Shown: in pieces, positions 21,077 to 30,547 of the stretch
How positions within the stretch are numbered: position 1 is the first letter of the stretch
Layout of the letters: each line of letters opens with the position of its first letter
Assembly: GCA_001839685.1 (NCBI GenBank)
Contig: MLAK01000024.1
Span: 47,499-111,498 of the forward strand
Reading direction: 5' to 3'
DNA: 64,000 bases
Origin: Tritrichomonas foetus
Taxonomy: Eukaryota; Parabasalia; Tritrichomonadida; Tritrichomonadidae
Program-made: the position numbers and the translations under genes
Notes under the pieces: generated by a model
The model's input: the letters and a program-made list of their open reading frames with translations, nothing else
Databases searched by the model: none
What the model was told of the DNA's origin: nothing

Positions 21077-23050
21077 TTATTTTAAAAGTTGGAGTCTTTT
21101 GATTTTTTTTTTTTTTTTNNNNNNNNNNNNNNNNNNNNNNNNNNNNNNNNNNNNNNNNNNNNNNNNNNNNNNNNNNNNNNNNNNNNNNNNNNNNNNNNNN
21201 NNNNNNNNNNNNNNNNNNNNNNNNNNNNNNNNNNNNNNNNNNNNNNNNNNNNNNNNNNNNNNNNNNNNNNNNNNNNNNNNNNNNNNNNNNNNNNNNNNNN
21301 NNNNNNNNNNNNNNNNNNNNNNNNNNNNNNNNNNNNNNNNNNNNNNNNNNNNNNNNNNNNNNNNNNNNNNNNNNNNNNNNNNNNNNNNNNNNNNNNNNNN
21401 NNNNNNNNNNNNNNNNNNNNNNNNNNNNNNNNNNNNNNNNNNNNNNNNNNNNNNNNNNNNNNNNNNNNNNNNNNNNNNNNNNNNNNNNNNNNNNNNNNNN
21501 NNNNNNNNNNNNNNNNNNNNNNNNNNNNNNNNNNNNNNNNNNNNNNNNNNNNNNNNNNNNNNNNNNNNNNNNNNNNNNNNNNNNNNNNNNNNNNNNNNNN
21601 NNNNNNNNNNNNNNNNNNNNNNNNNNNNNNNNNNNNNNNNNNNNNNNNNNNNNNNNNNNNNNNNNNNNNNNNNNNNNNNNNNNNNNNNNNNNNNNNNNNN
21701 NNNNNNNNNNNNNNNNNNNNNNNNNNNNNNNNNNNNNNNNNNNNNNNNNNNNNNNNNNNNNNNNNNNNNNNNNNNNNNNGGATATTTGTTTCTTTCTGAA
21801 TCAATAATCCCTATGCTTGTGAAACTTTGTTTTTGTGTTGGAATATTGACAGAATGTGATTTTCCTTTAATTGAAAGCATACGAAATGGTTCATTAACAT
21901 AGTTTACACAAGTTTCATCTATATTGATAATTTTATTGGTTGGAAATTGATGGAAAGCTTCAACTAAACTAATAACATAGTTCTGCGAATAAATTTCATC
22001 AATAATTCCTTCTTTACTTGTTTTAGTCTTGGTGAAACAGAAATTGTATCTTTGTAAAAAGCTATGAATCCATTTATAAGAACCATGAAATCGGATTTCA
22101 ATGAGTGAATCAACTTCCTGATCACTCATTGAATCTATCAAATCTTTTAATTGCTTTTTTTCTTCTTCTGTTGTCAAATTCAATGATTTAATTTTCTCAA
22201 GATACAATCGATCTCTTTCTGTTTTTAAAAAGTGGGTCATTGCTATGTCTTTGATATCGTCGATATCTAAACAACAATCCATTTTTTCCACAATACTTTT
22301 GAAGATCTGTTGTTCATCTGCATTTGAAAATATTCGATGTCTTCCTCCCTTTTTATTAATCAAAAAACTGGCTATCGTTTTTTTCTTCGACAAAATTTGG
22401 TAGCGCCATGATTTTAATGTATTAATGTTAATGAGAGTTTCATTACTAATCTTTTGAAGTTCCCCATACTCCAATTTTTCTTTAGACGAAAGTTTTTGCA
22501 AAATCTTTTTGCCTTCCAAAAAGTTAAAATTTAGTGTTGATTTGATAAAATTATTTTTTTTTAGGTTTAGTGTATATTTTTTTGGTTTATTTTTGACATT
22601 AAATGGAATGTTTAATACGGCAATTCTATTAATTGGCTTCTTTACTTCACTGATTAGGTTTATATTCAAATTAATATTTTCATTAGAATTATTAATCGAT
22701 ACGTCATTAAAATTATTAATATGTTTGTCAATAGATTCGTGGTTAGATTTATTAATAGAGTTGTCAACAGAGTTGTCAGCAGAATTGTCAACAGAATTGT
22801 CAAAATTATCTGTGATATTTCTTACTTCTGGAAGTATTAGTTTGGCTTGTCGCGTATTAGCCTTAGTAAATTGTGATGCAACAGTTTGGCAAGCAACATC
22901 ATTCGTTGGGTTTGATAATAATTTACGAAAATTATTGATGCGTTTTCGTCGAGGTTTGGATGGACATTGTGGGTTAAAGTATGGTATGATATTATTTTTT
23001 TCTGGTTGAACTAATTCGGTGAATGAGAAAAGTCGACTAAGAAAACTCAT
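21077..23050 (-). CDS. pogo/Tc5-type DDE transposase (interrupted by assembly gap)
   Basis: Starts at ATG 23050. About 424 codons are readable before the gap. The N-terminus is basic (PSKPRRKRINNFRKLL) with an Asn/Asp/Ser-rich linker (NSVDNSADNSVDNS). A CENP-B/Tc5-type DNA-binding region follows (GSYKWIHSFLQRYNF, about 322-336). The catalytic domain begins with NKIINIDETCVNYVNEPF, where Asp378 is the first acidic residue of the DDE triad. The second and third catalytic residues would lie in the 661-base gap and cannot be seen. The codons at 21118-21077 after the gap are only a poly-Lys frame and may not be coding. The enzyme would cut and paste the element at TA sites. Confidence 0.85.
   Translation of the reverse strand: MSFLSRLFSFTELVQPEKNNIIPYFNPQCPSKPRRKRINNFRKLLSNPTNDVACQTVASQFTKANTRQAKLILPEVRNITDNFDNSVDNSADNSVDNSINKSNHESIDKHINNFNDVSINNSNENINLNINLISEVKKPINRIAVLNIPFNVKNKPKKYTLNLKKNNFIKSTLNFNFLEGKKILQKLSSKEKLEYGELQKISNETLININTLKSWRYQILSKKKTIASFLINKKGGRHRIFSNADEQQIFKSIVEKMDCCLDIDDIKDIAMTHFLKTERDRLYLEKIKSLNLTTEEEKKQLKDLIDSMSDQEVDSLIEIRFHGSYKWIHSFLQRYNFCFTKTKTSKEGIIDEIYSQNYVISLVEAFHQFPTNKIINIDETCVNYVNEPFRMLSIKGKSHSVNIPTQKQSFTSIGIIDSERNKYXXXXXXXXXXXXXXXXXXXXXXXXXXXXXXXXXXXXXXXXXXXXXXXXXXXXXXXXXXXXXXXXXXXXXXXXXXXXXXXXXXXXXXXXXXXXXXXXXXXXXXXXXXXXXXXXXXXXXXXXXXXXXXXXXXXXXXXXXXXXXXXXXXXXXXXXXXXXXXXXXXXXXXXXXXXXXXXXXXXXXXXXXXXXXXXXXXXXXXXXXXXXXXXXXXXXXXXXXXXXXKKKKKIKRLQLLK
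21119..21779. other. Assembly gap (661 N)
   Basis: A run of N inside the transposon. The left side ends in a poly-T tract, and the gap hides the catalytic 3' half of the transposase. True gap length is unknown. Confidence 0.99.
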
Positions 23051-23115
23051 TTATGATAGAAATTTTTTATGACCATAAATTTTCAATGATGGGCAAAATT
23101 TGACCTTTAATAATG

Positions 23116-24528
23116 TCAGATTTGACATATACGAATCTGACAAACGAGGTGAAAATAAGGAAGTTTGACTGTATTTTTTGTGGAGAATTGATAATTATTG
23201 ATATTTGTATTTTTATTGATGCTCATTTCTTCGTTGTTTTTATCTTTGTTATCAGATTCATCAAAATCTATTCGATATTTATCTTCGATTAAAGTTGTAA
23301 GATCGCTTGAAGCATAAGTATGCATTTTCACATTTCTTGATTTAATTTTTGGTGGGAAAGGCACTTTTCTTGGATTTTCATCATCTCTTTTTTTCTTGTT
23401 TTGAAAATTATGAGTTGTTTCATTTTTAAAATTAAAAAATTCTTTACGTTTGCTATTTCCAACAGATTGGGGCCTTTTTCTCTTTGGAAATGTTTTCAAA
23501 GTTGTTGATGAATTTGATTTAACATATCGTCCAATTAAGCGATCCCACTCAGATTCTGTTCTTTCACTATTTTCATACTTGTTTGAATAGGAAAACCTAG
23601 GAAAGAAATCCATAATGATAATTGGTTTCTTCATTGCATTATGAAATGGTTTTGGTGTTTGTGGAAAAATTGACGCAATTTCCAATGGCTGAACAAAATC
23701 ATAAGAAAAATTATTTTCATTTTCTTCAAAAAGAGCAGGTGCTGAAGTCACTGATGATGAATGCGCCACAGAAATCGATGGTTCAATAGGAGAATTTAAT
23801 AAATCCGCTGTTGGTGGAGAAATGTATTCTGGCATTATTAAAATCGGCTCAAACGAAATAAAAGAAAAATCATTTCGTGGAATTTTCCAGCCATTTTTAA
23901 GCGCAATGTTTCTCCAGTTGTCTTTTATTTCATCAATTGACAGCCAACCGTGCTTCTGTGCAGACTTTTTCCATATTGACGGAGATTCAGATTTTGAATT
24001 TTTTTTGTCAACTGGAACAATTTGAGCCATGATGAATCTCGTCTGCGGTTCGACCAAATTGGTCTGTTCTGAATAGCCAAGTGCGACAGTAATGAAAATG
24101 TTACCAACGGGGGTCGATGTATAAGTGTCAATTAAGTCGACTGGATCTTGATGATAGAAATAGGTGATCGGCATTCTGGCTTTCTGGAGTGTCTCCTTCT
24201 GGTTTAGCTCGAGTTTTGCAACACCTAGAAGTGAGGAAGATTGAAGCTGTCTCGAATATAAATCGAATGATATCGATAAGTCGTTAATTGTCAAAGGAAG
24301 AAGTTTGTTTAAAGCAATGGAAAAAGCGGCATTAAAGTGAAGGTCTGGACGGTGGCACCAAACTGAATGTGAGATGAGCGGATTCAGCGACGAATGGAGA
24401 TTAATCTGAAAATATAGAGACCTCATTGAAAAGTTTGTAAGTCGTCGACCTGAGGAAATGCATAAAAATAAATGCGTGTATTGTGTCGCTCCTTTGCTCG
24501 CAGTTGCGACGTTACTGCATTCACTCAT
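23116..24528 (-). pseudogene. N-terminal half of the transposon-split gene; C2-like domain
   Basis: From ATG 24528 the first 451 codons are host sequence. The last 18 or so residues (from TVKLPYFHLV to the stop) are read from the transposon inverted repeat and the DNA just inside it. The first 160 residues look like a C2-type beta sandwich (YTHLFLCISSGRRLTNFS, LTINDLSISFDLYSRQ, GNIFITVALGYS), suggesting membrane or protein binding. The rest is low-complexity with basic patches. With the element and one TA removed, the frame continues into the ORF at 20217-17788 without a stop, giving a predicted 1300-aa protein. The truncated version might still be made from the normal promoter. Confidence 0.85.
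23135..23171. repeat. Right terminal inverted repeat of the transposon
   Basis: Inverted copy of 20336-20372, followed by TA (23172-23173). It doubles as the new 3' coding end of the disrupted host gene. Confidence 0.95.
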
Positions 24529-24895
24529 ATCATAATAAACTATTGAAAAAAAATTGAAAAATTCTCAAAATTGAATCAAAGAAAGATTATTTTTATTCAA
24601 TATTTATTGATATTTACGTTTAGGTTTTTATTTTTCTCTAGTGATTATTATATTTATTCAATTTTTATCTGGTCAAATTCTCTCAAAAAATTGTAGACTT
24701 TTTTTTGAAAAAAAAAATCATCTCATGAAATGCATCATCTCATCTTGGATGATAAATATTAAAGTAAAGATAACTTTTAAGTGGATCTGCTAATATCTAT
24801 GCATTTAGAATTTGAATCTGACAAAAATCAAAAATTAATGAAATTATTGAAACCCAAATAAATAAGAATAAATAATGTTTGATATTTTTATTTAT
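24529..24895. other. AT-rich intergenic interval
   Basis: Promoter side of the C2-like gene and 3' side of the dehydrogenase gene. Nothing recognised. Confidence 0.6.
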
Positions 24896-25741
24896 TTATT
24901 GAGTTTCACGATCAGCTTTGATTGTATATTCTTTCCATTTTTCAATTTCTGCTTCAATCAATTTATTTTTGCCTGTGACGTATTGAATGCAAACCTTTCC
25001 AAGATATAGCATCTTTGGAACTTCTTCTTTGTTTGCAATTTCAATGAAAATTGGAGCCGAACGTTCTGGATCACCTGGATATTTGGGACGATTTGGTCCT
25101 GCACCTGCGTTTCTCATTTCGTGCATCTTTTGATATTCTGGAAGCATATGTTTTGCTGGATGAAGTTTTTCTGGGCTATAGAAATCAGTTTCAAAAGGTC
25201 CTGGATCGACTGGCACAACTTTAATTCCAAATGGTGCTACTTCTTGTGCTAAAGTTTGAGTGTAAACGATCAAAGCTGATTTTGTAGCAGCATAAATTCC
25301 AGAGAGTGGTGGAGTAACAACATGGATGATTCCGCCGATATTGTAGATGAAGCCATTCTTGTTCTTTTTCATGATTGGCAAAACATATTTGATGAGGATA
25401 TGAACGGCAAAGAAATTGACATCGAAAATTTCTTTCACTTCTTCAATGGATGTCTCTTCAATAGCTCCTCTCAAACTGTGAGCAGCGGAATTGAATAATA
25501 CATCAATTGTGCCAAAATGTGAAACAGCGGCATCAACGGCTGCTTTAACGCTTTCTTCACTAGTTACTGTCATCTCTAATGGAAGGAAATGATCATTCTG
25601 GCCTTGCCCAACGACTTGAATTAATCGATCTTTGTTGCGTGATGTTGCGGCGACTTTGTAATTTTGACGTAATAATTCTTTGACAAGCTCCAATGCAATT
25701 CCTGATGAAGCGCCTGTCACAAACCAAATGTTTCTTGACAT
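24896..25741 (-). CDS. Short-chain dehydrogenase/reductase-like protein with altered active site
   Basis: A 281-aa classical SDR fold. The nucleotide-binding motif is VTGASSGIAL (8-17; the last motif Gly is Ala). The Asp-Val strand is DVLFNSAAH, replacing NNAG. The catalytic Tyr150 and Lys154 are present in YAATK. The position of the catalytic Ser, 13 residues before the Tyr, is Gly137 in YNIGGIIHV. PVDPGPFETDF follows, the usual PG motif. It belongs to the 17-beta-hydroxysteroid or oxidoreductase-like branch by general look; the substrate is unknown. Loss of the Ser suggests weak or no normal dehydrogenase activity, although the fold and NAD(P) binding could remain. Starts at ATG 14 bp after a TCACTTTTT box. 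Confidence 0.93.
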   Translation of the reverse strand: MSRNIWFVTGASSGIALELVKELLRQNYKVAATSRNKDRLIQVVGQGQNDHFLPLEMTVTSEESVKAAVDAAVSHFGTIDVLFNSAAHSLRGAIEETSIEEVKEIFDVNFFAVHILIKYVLPIMKKNKNGFIYNIGGIIHVVTPPLSGIYAATKSALIVYTQTLAQEVAPFGIKVVPVDPGPFETDFYSPEKLHPAKHMLPEYQKMHEMRNAGAGPNRPKYPGDPERSAPIFIEIANKEEVPKMLYLGKVCIQYVTGKNKLIEAEIEKWKEYTIKADRETQ

Positions 25742-25746
25742 AAGAT

Positions 25747-25755
25747 AAAAAGTGA
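25747..25755 (-). promoter_or_regulatory. Initiator-like TCACTTTTT
   Basis: On the minus strand, TCACTTTTT followed by ATCTT leads into the ATG at 25741. It matches the TCAYTWY-like initiator pattern. Position-based inference. Confidence 0.45.
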
Positions 25756-26600
25756 AATGATTCTTATTTCATTCAATTTATTTGAATTAGGTCTCCAAAC
25801 TTTTTAAGCAGTGTATAAAATTTTGAAAGAAATTGAATAGATTTGGCCAATTGTTGAAGTGAACACCAATAATTTCAAGGTTCTTGGTTTGTTGAGAGTA
25901 CAACGAATTAGCTGGAAAGAGAAAAAAGTCCAATTTTCAATAATTTGATCGAGAGTGATATGCATATTGAATTATTCAAGTGATTCACAATTAATTCTGA
26001 TGAATTACCCTCAGAAAAAGCTATAATGAAGAGAATTAGCCATTTAATTTTTTCTAAGATTTGTGAAAAAATTCAACCAAGTTATAAAATTATTTTTTTA
26101 GGTGGGATTTTGCCTAAAAACAATATATCAACACAATTACTTGTAAACATGATAACAAACAATTATTTAAACAGACATATGTCATTTCTCCTCGATTTTT
26201 CCAATTCCCGAAATCCAATTTATCTGATCCGTCAGACATTTCTCAAGAATTTATCAGAATATATTTAATCTGTTGTTTCAGCTATTTGTACATTCGGTAA
26301 AATCGTTTTCTCTTTATGAATGGGGTAGTATGACTATCATAGGTGTTGCGACGATGAAAATTAACAGAAAATATTTCGAATAATAAACTATTCAAAAAAA
26401 ACGTTATTGAGGAAACACACTGTTTTATTTGATTACTGACTCATTTATGACCTTTAGAAACCATTAAGTTATTATGAAATTATACTAAGGGTTTAAATTT
26501 GCATTGTCCCAGTGAATTCCAAGATATCTATAAAAAATAACATTTCCCGACAAATGCTAAACTTTTTGAATGAATTTTCCCCTCCATAAAAATTTTACAC
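25756..26600. other. Intergenic interval, divergent promoters
   Basis: About 850 bp between divergently transcribed genes. An 80-codon plus-strand frame at 26026-26268 starts at ATG but has no recognisable motif and AT-driven composition; I do not call it a gene. Nothing else is seen. Confidence 0.55.
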
Positions 26601-28295
26601 ATGAATGATCAAATTTCGATGAATGAGAACAGCAGTGATTCTTGGGAAATGTTTCAAGATGTGGTGCATGTGATGTCAATGGACCAAATAATGGAAAGAT
26701 ATAAATTTTTATCAAAAATTTCTCAAAATCGAAATGCAACAATTCGATTAAGTTTACATATTCGAACTGGTGAATATGTTGTAATGAAAATCCTAAATAA
26801 ATCAGCATATTCAAATGCTAAAAAAAAGCTGCTTTTATATCGAGAAATTTTGACCATGCAAGCACTTGGAAATAAAAAACATATTACTGAATTATATGAA
26901 GTAATAGATTCAGGTGATCGTATTTGGGTTGTTATGGAATTTGCTTCAGGTGGTGAGCTTTTTCACTTTGTTAAATCAAAAGCACCACTTTCTGAAAATG
27001 TTGCTCGTGAAATTTTTCGTCCTATTGTACGAATAGTTTCATATATGCATTCTCTTAATATTGTTCATCGAGATTTGAAATTAGAAAATGTGCTTCTTGA
27101 TTCAAATGGACGATTAATGTTAGCTGATTTTGGTTTTTCTAGACGATTTGAAAATGATGGCAGTTTAGTTGATTCAATTTGTGGGACGCCTCATTATTCG
27201 CCACCTGAAATTATCAAAGGTATTCCTAATAATCCAATTTATGTAGATTCATGGAGTTTGGGTGTGATATTATTTATGTTGTTATTTGGACAGTTCCCAT
27301 TTAATGGTTTATCCATTCCAGATTTGCTTCAAAATATATTAAAAGCAGAATTTCATTTTCCTTTTCAAGTTTCTGAATCTGCAACTGATCTTATAAATCG
27401 ACTTTTGGTTGCTGAACCTTCTGCAAGATTAACTGCGACTGAAATTTTGAATCATAAATGGATAAATAAGAATTATTTCCCAAAACAAAAGAAAGCAAAT
27501 AAATGGAATATCATTCATTCAAATGTAATTCAAAAATTGGGATTAAAAGATGTTGATATTGACAGAATTAATGAATGTCTTGATGAAAATGAATTAATTT
27601 CTTATAAAATATATCGTAGAAATTATCAAACTGGAAAATTTAAGATAAAAGAAACAGAAAATTTACCACTTCTTGATATACCTGAACCTAACGATAAAGA
27701 TGATAGTTTTAATGATAATCGTCCGAAAACTACAAATGAGCCACGATTCATTCCGTCTGTAATGGGAATGACTTCAGCGCGTGCTAGAAAATTGTTATCA
27801 AATGGAAAATTTTTGCAAGTATTTAAAATGGATGTAGGCTCTCATGCCAGTAAAAAGAAAAGATCTTTACCAACAGCATCAGGTATTCTTCACAGAAAAC
27901 CCAATAATAATATACATGCAAGACATGTAACTGCAATAAAAAGTAAGAAATATCGTTTTCGAAGTCTTCAAACAATGAGAATGCAATCAATGACAGATGA
28001 AGACATGAAATTACCAAACATAAATTGTCAGCATTCAACAATGGATAAGCCAAGCGTAGTTTGGAAGAAATTACTTGATTTTATTGATAAAAATAAAGAT
28101 ATTTCCATTATTTCCGAGCAAGATTATAGTATGTACATGCTTGTGAATAAACCAAATGAACTTTATGTGGTTTTTACACTTGGTTGCCTTCATAAAGGAA
28201 TCGGGCTCATTGGATATTCATTATATAAAATAAGAGGAGAAGATGCTGATTTTGCTGAATTCGAAACATCACTAGAAAATTTTCTCAGTTTTTGA
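26601..28295 (+). CDS. CAMK/AMPK-like Ser/Thr kinase lacking a glycine-rich loop
   Basis: A 564-aa protein. The kinase domain covers about residues 33-292. The ATP-binding Lys is K63 (VVMKIL), the catalytic loop HRDLKLEN has His156/Asp158, DFG starts at Asp176 (LADFGFSRR), the activation segment has ICGTPHYSPPEII and subdomain IX has DSWSLGVILF. These are typical of AMPK/MARK-type CAMK kinases. The glycine-rich loop (GxGxxG) is replaced by ISQNRNATIRLSL, with no Gly at all, so ATP handling may be unusual. A basic linker (about 380-455) leads to a C-terminal region (VVFTLGCLHKGIGLIGYSLY) that could be a KA1-like membrane-binding fold; this is tentative. Starts at ATG, ends TGA. Confidence 0.94.
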   Translation: MNDQISMNENSSDSWEMFQDVVHVMSMDQIMERYKFLSKISQNRNATIRLSLHIRTGEYVVMKILNKSAYSNAKKKLLLYREILTMQALGNKKHITELYEVIDSGDRIWVVMEFASGGELFHFVKSKAPLSENVAREIFRPIVRIVSYMHSLNIVHRDLKLENVLLDSNGRLMLADFGFSRRFENDGSLVDSICGTPHYSPPEIIKGIPNNPIYVDSWSLGVILFMLLFGQFPFNGLSIPDLLQNILKAEFHFPFQVSESATDLINRLLVAEPSARLTATEILNHKWINKNYFPKQKKANKWNIIHSNVIQKLGLKDVDIDRINECLDENELISYKIYRRNYQTGKFKIKETENLPLLDIPEPNDKDDSFNDNRPKTTNEPRFIPSVMGMTSARARKLLSNGKFLQVFKMDVGSHASKKKRSLPTASGILHRKPNNNIHARHVTAIKSKKYRFRSLQTMRMQSMTDEDMKLPNINCQHSTMDKPSVVWKKLLDFIDKNKDISIISEQDYSMYMLVNKPNELYVVFTLGCLHKGIGLIGYSLYKIRGEDADFAEFETSLENFLSF

Positions 28296-28320
28296 TAGTT
28301 TAAAGATTTGGAATTGAAAA

Positions 28321-28437
28321 CCTCTTTTATATATAATACATGTATCTAATAATCAAGATAAAATTGTAGAGCTTTTTTTAAAACAATCAAATATTGATAT
28401 TAATGTTCCAGATTCTATTTCAATTTATTTTACATGA
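28321..28437 (+). pseudogene. Ankyrin-repeat fragment
   Basis: A 38-codon plus-strand stretch ending in TGA. It reads PLLYIIHVSNNQDKIVELFL and KQSNIDINVPD, matching the ankyrin pattern (TPL-x8-N-x2-IVELLL-x4-IDIN). It has no start codon and stops follow in the next sequence, so it is a relic. The remaining intergenic DNA to 28892 holds nothing recognised. Confidence 0.65.
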
Positions 28438-28892
28438 TTCATTTGATCATTGATCAACTGGATAATAATACAGATGTATGCCAATGACCAGTGGTTAAAT
28501 TAGAACTTTTTTTGAACATAATGATCAGTGAAACCTGCTTATAATCCATATAGAATGTTTATAATCCACATAGCAACTGTTATTCTGGGTAAATGAACAG
28601 CTTGTATATTCTTTGTGATTTGAAAAATGGAAATGATTCATCTTTTCCTATGAAATCAAACTTTGATTATCAAAGTCATTATTTTTTATTTAACTGTTGA
28701 TCTATGCTTAAAACACTGTCCTCAACACTCATCATTCATTTCTCTTTTTTATAAAAACCTGTTAAATTAGATTGATCTTTTACAGAAACCAAAATATGAA
28801 AACTAAAAAACGATTCCACATAATACATTTATAAATAGGAAAATATTTTTTAAACAAAACAAAGAAAATAAGTGAATTAATATTTAAAAACA

Positions 28893-30254
28893 TCAGATAG
28901 GCATAGCAGCAACTGGACTCTGCGGATAAAGTGGTGCAACTTGTTTTATAATTGATGGTCGAGACATTCTTCGATTGCAATTTTTCATGTTTGCGAAATT
29001 AATATGTGCAGGATAAGGTAAATCGGGTGTTGATTGCTTCATATAAGGTGGAATTGGTGGTGCCACCTGCATTTGTGGTTGCATTGGCATACCCATTGGG
29101 TAAATTTGATGAACCATTGGAATACTTGGCCTTGGCATCATTTGAAATGGTGCAATAGGAGCTGTAAAGACTTGTGCATTTACTGCAACAGGTGACATTT
29201 GATATTGCATCAGAGAAGAGTTTCGAACCATCATTTGAATCAAATCTTTCATCTGATGCATCATTCTCTCTTTCTTCAATATTTTATAGATAGCAGTTAA
29301 TTGATTAAGTTCATTTGACATGAGTGATGAAGTGAGACTAGGTATATCAATTCCTAAGTTTGCAAGTTGCTGGACGATTGATGGATCGATTTGTTTACTA
29401 TATAAATTTACTCTTCCAATGTTGTTAAAGTCAAAAACAACTTGGTATTCACTTTGTGAAAACCAAACGTGTTCTTTCAAGCGAGTCAAAGTGATTCTAT
29501 GATCAGGATTCTTAGTAAGAAGTCTTTTCAATAAATCAATAAGTGATAGTGATAAAAATGATGGATATTTGACTTCTTCGTTCACAATTTTCTGAAGAAT
29601 AACCGTTATATTTTTATCGTCGTAGGGAAGTCGTCCAACAACCATTGCGTAAAGTAAAATTCCAGCACTCCACATATCAGCGGCCTTCGTGTAGGGAAAT
29701 CCTTGGATCATCTCAGGTGACGCGTAAGCAGGTGATCCACATGCGGTTTTTAATTCAGGCGTATCGCGCGTAAATACATTACTTAATCCAAAGTCAATCA
29801 GTCTGATATTATCGTGAGAATCCAATAAAACGTTTTCGGCCTTCAAATCTCTGTGTGCGACATACTTTTCATTATGTATATAATCGAGCGCAGATATTAT
29901 TTGGCAGAAGTAATGCCTAGCTTTGTTTTCATCCAGCCGTCCATTTTTGTTGACGTACTCAAGCATATTTCCATGCTCGGCATATTCCATTACAAGAAAT
30001 GAACAAGTCTCTGTTTCAATGATTTCGAAAAGCTCGGCAATGAAGGGGTGGTCCATTTGCTTGAGTAAAGCGCATTCGCGATTGAAGCGAGTGATTGCTT
30101 CGTTTGAATTAATCGAGCTTTTTTGAATAATTTTAATCGCAACTTTCGATCCGATGAGTTTATGTTGGGCGAGCCAGACTGTGGCAAACGAGCCACTTCC
30201 TAGCTTTGATATGAAAGTATAGTTTCCAATTTCATCACCGCTCTGAGGTAACAT
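28893..30254 (-). CDS. CAMK/AMPK-like Ser/Thr kinase with Pro/Met/Gln-rich tail
   Basis: A 453-aa protein with a complete kinase domain (about 11-262). Gly-rich loop LGSGSFATV (18-26), Lys41 (VAIK), HRDLKAEN with Asp136, DFG at 154-156, TACGSPAYASPEM activation loop and AADMWSAGILLYAMVVGRLP. The layout is that of the SNF1/AMPK/MARK group. The following region has a short helical part, then a low-complexity tail rich in Pro, Met and Gln (PMGMPMQPQMQVAPPIPPYM) that may bind partners. Start ATG 30254, stop TGA. All catalytic residues are present, so it is predicted active. Confidence 0.96.
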   Translation of the reverse strand: MLPQSGDEIGNYTFISKLGSGSFATVWLAQHKLIGSKVAIKIIQKSSINSNEAITRFNRECALLKQMDHPFIAELFEIIETETCSFLVMEYAEHGNMLEYVNKNGRLDENKARHYFCQIISALDYIHNEKYVAHRDLKAENVLLDSHDNIRLIDFGLSNVFTRDTPELKTACGSPAYASPEMIQGFPYTKAADMWSAGILLYAMVVGRLPYDDKNITVILQKIVNEEVKYPSFLSLSLIDLLKRLLTKNPDHRITLTRLKEHVWFSQSEYQVVFDFNNIGRVNLYSKQIDPSIVQQLANLGIDIPSLTSSLMSNELNQLTAIYKILKKERMMHQMKDLIQMMVRNSSLMQYQMSPVAVNAQVFTAPIAPFQMMPRPSIPMVHQIYPMGMPMQPQMQVAPPIPPYMKQSTPDLPYPAHINFANMKNCNRRMSRPSIIKQVAPLYPQSPVAAMPI

Positions 30255-30547
30255 TCGTGTGTTTTGTTTTTTTTTTCGATGCTTTCTTATTGAAATTTAA
30301 ATAATTGAATATCCTTCTCAGAAAATGAAATATTTTATCCCTCTGAATATTTATCTTGCTTCTTGAAAAGTTATTAGGCCCTTTGAAAATTTATCCTGTT
30401 TCTTGAAAATGCTGGATTTATCTAAATCTTGTGAAGGCTTTTTCAATAGATATCGAATATTTTTGCATTCAAAATATCTGGGGATAAAAAGCCATGCTAT
30501 TTGATATAATTTTTCAATATAAATTATTCGACTTTTTGAATATTTAG

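Larger units (their letters stand above)
20336..23171 (-). mobile_element. pogo/Tc1-mariner-type DNA transposon (2836 bp)
   Basis: Bounded by 37-bp terminal inverted repeats (20336-20372 and 23135-23171) that begin CAGTCAAACT and differ at one base. They are flanked on both sides by TA (20334-20335 and 23172-23173), the target duplication of the Tc1/mariner/pogo superfamily. It carries a DDE transposase gene on the minus strand. Nearly identical inverted repeats and an intact transposase 5' portion suggest recent insertion. An assembly gap lies inside. It sits within a host gene, in the same orientation. Confidence 0.93.

Noticed and set aside
21089..21902. Plus-strand long frames across the assembly gap
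   Set aside because: They consist of undetermined residues only; no evidence of coding.
26026..26268. 80-codon ATG frame between divergent genes
   Set aside because: No recognisable domain and no second line of evidence.
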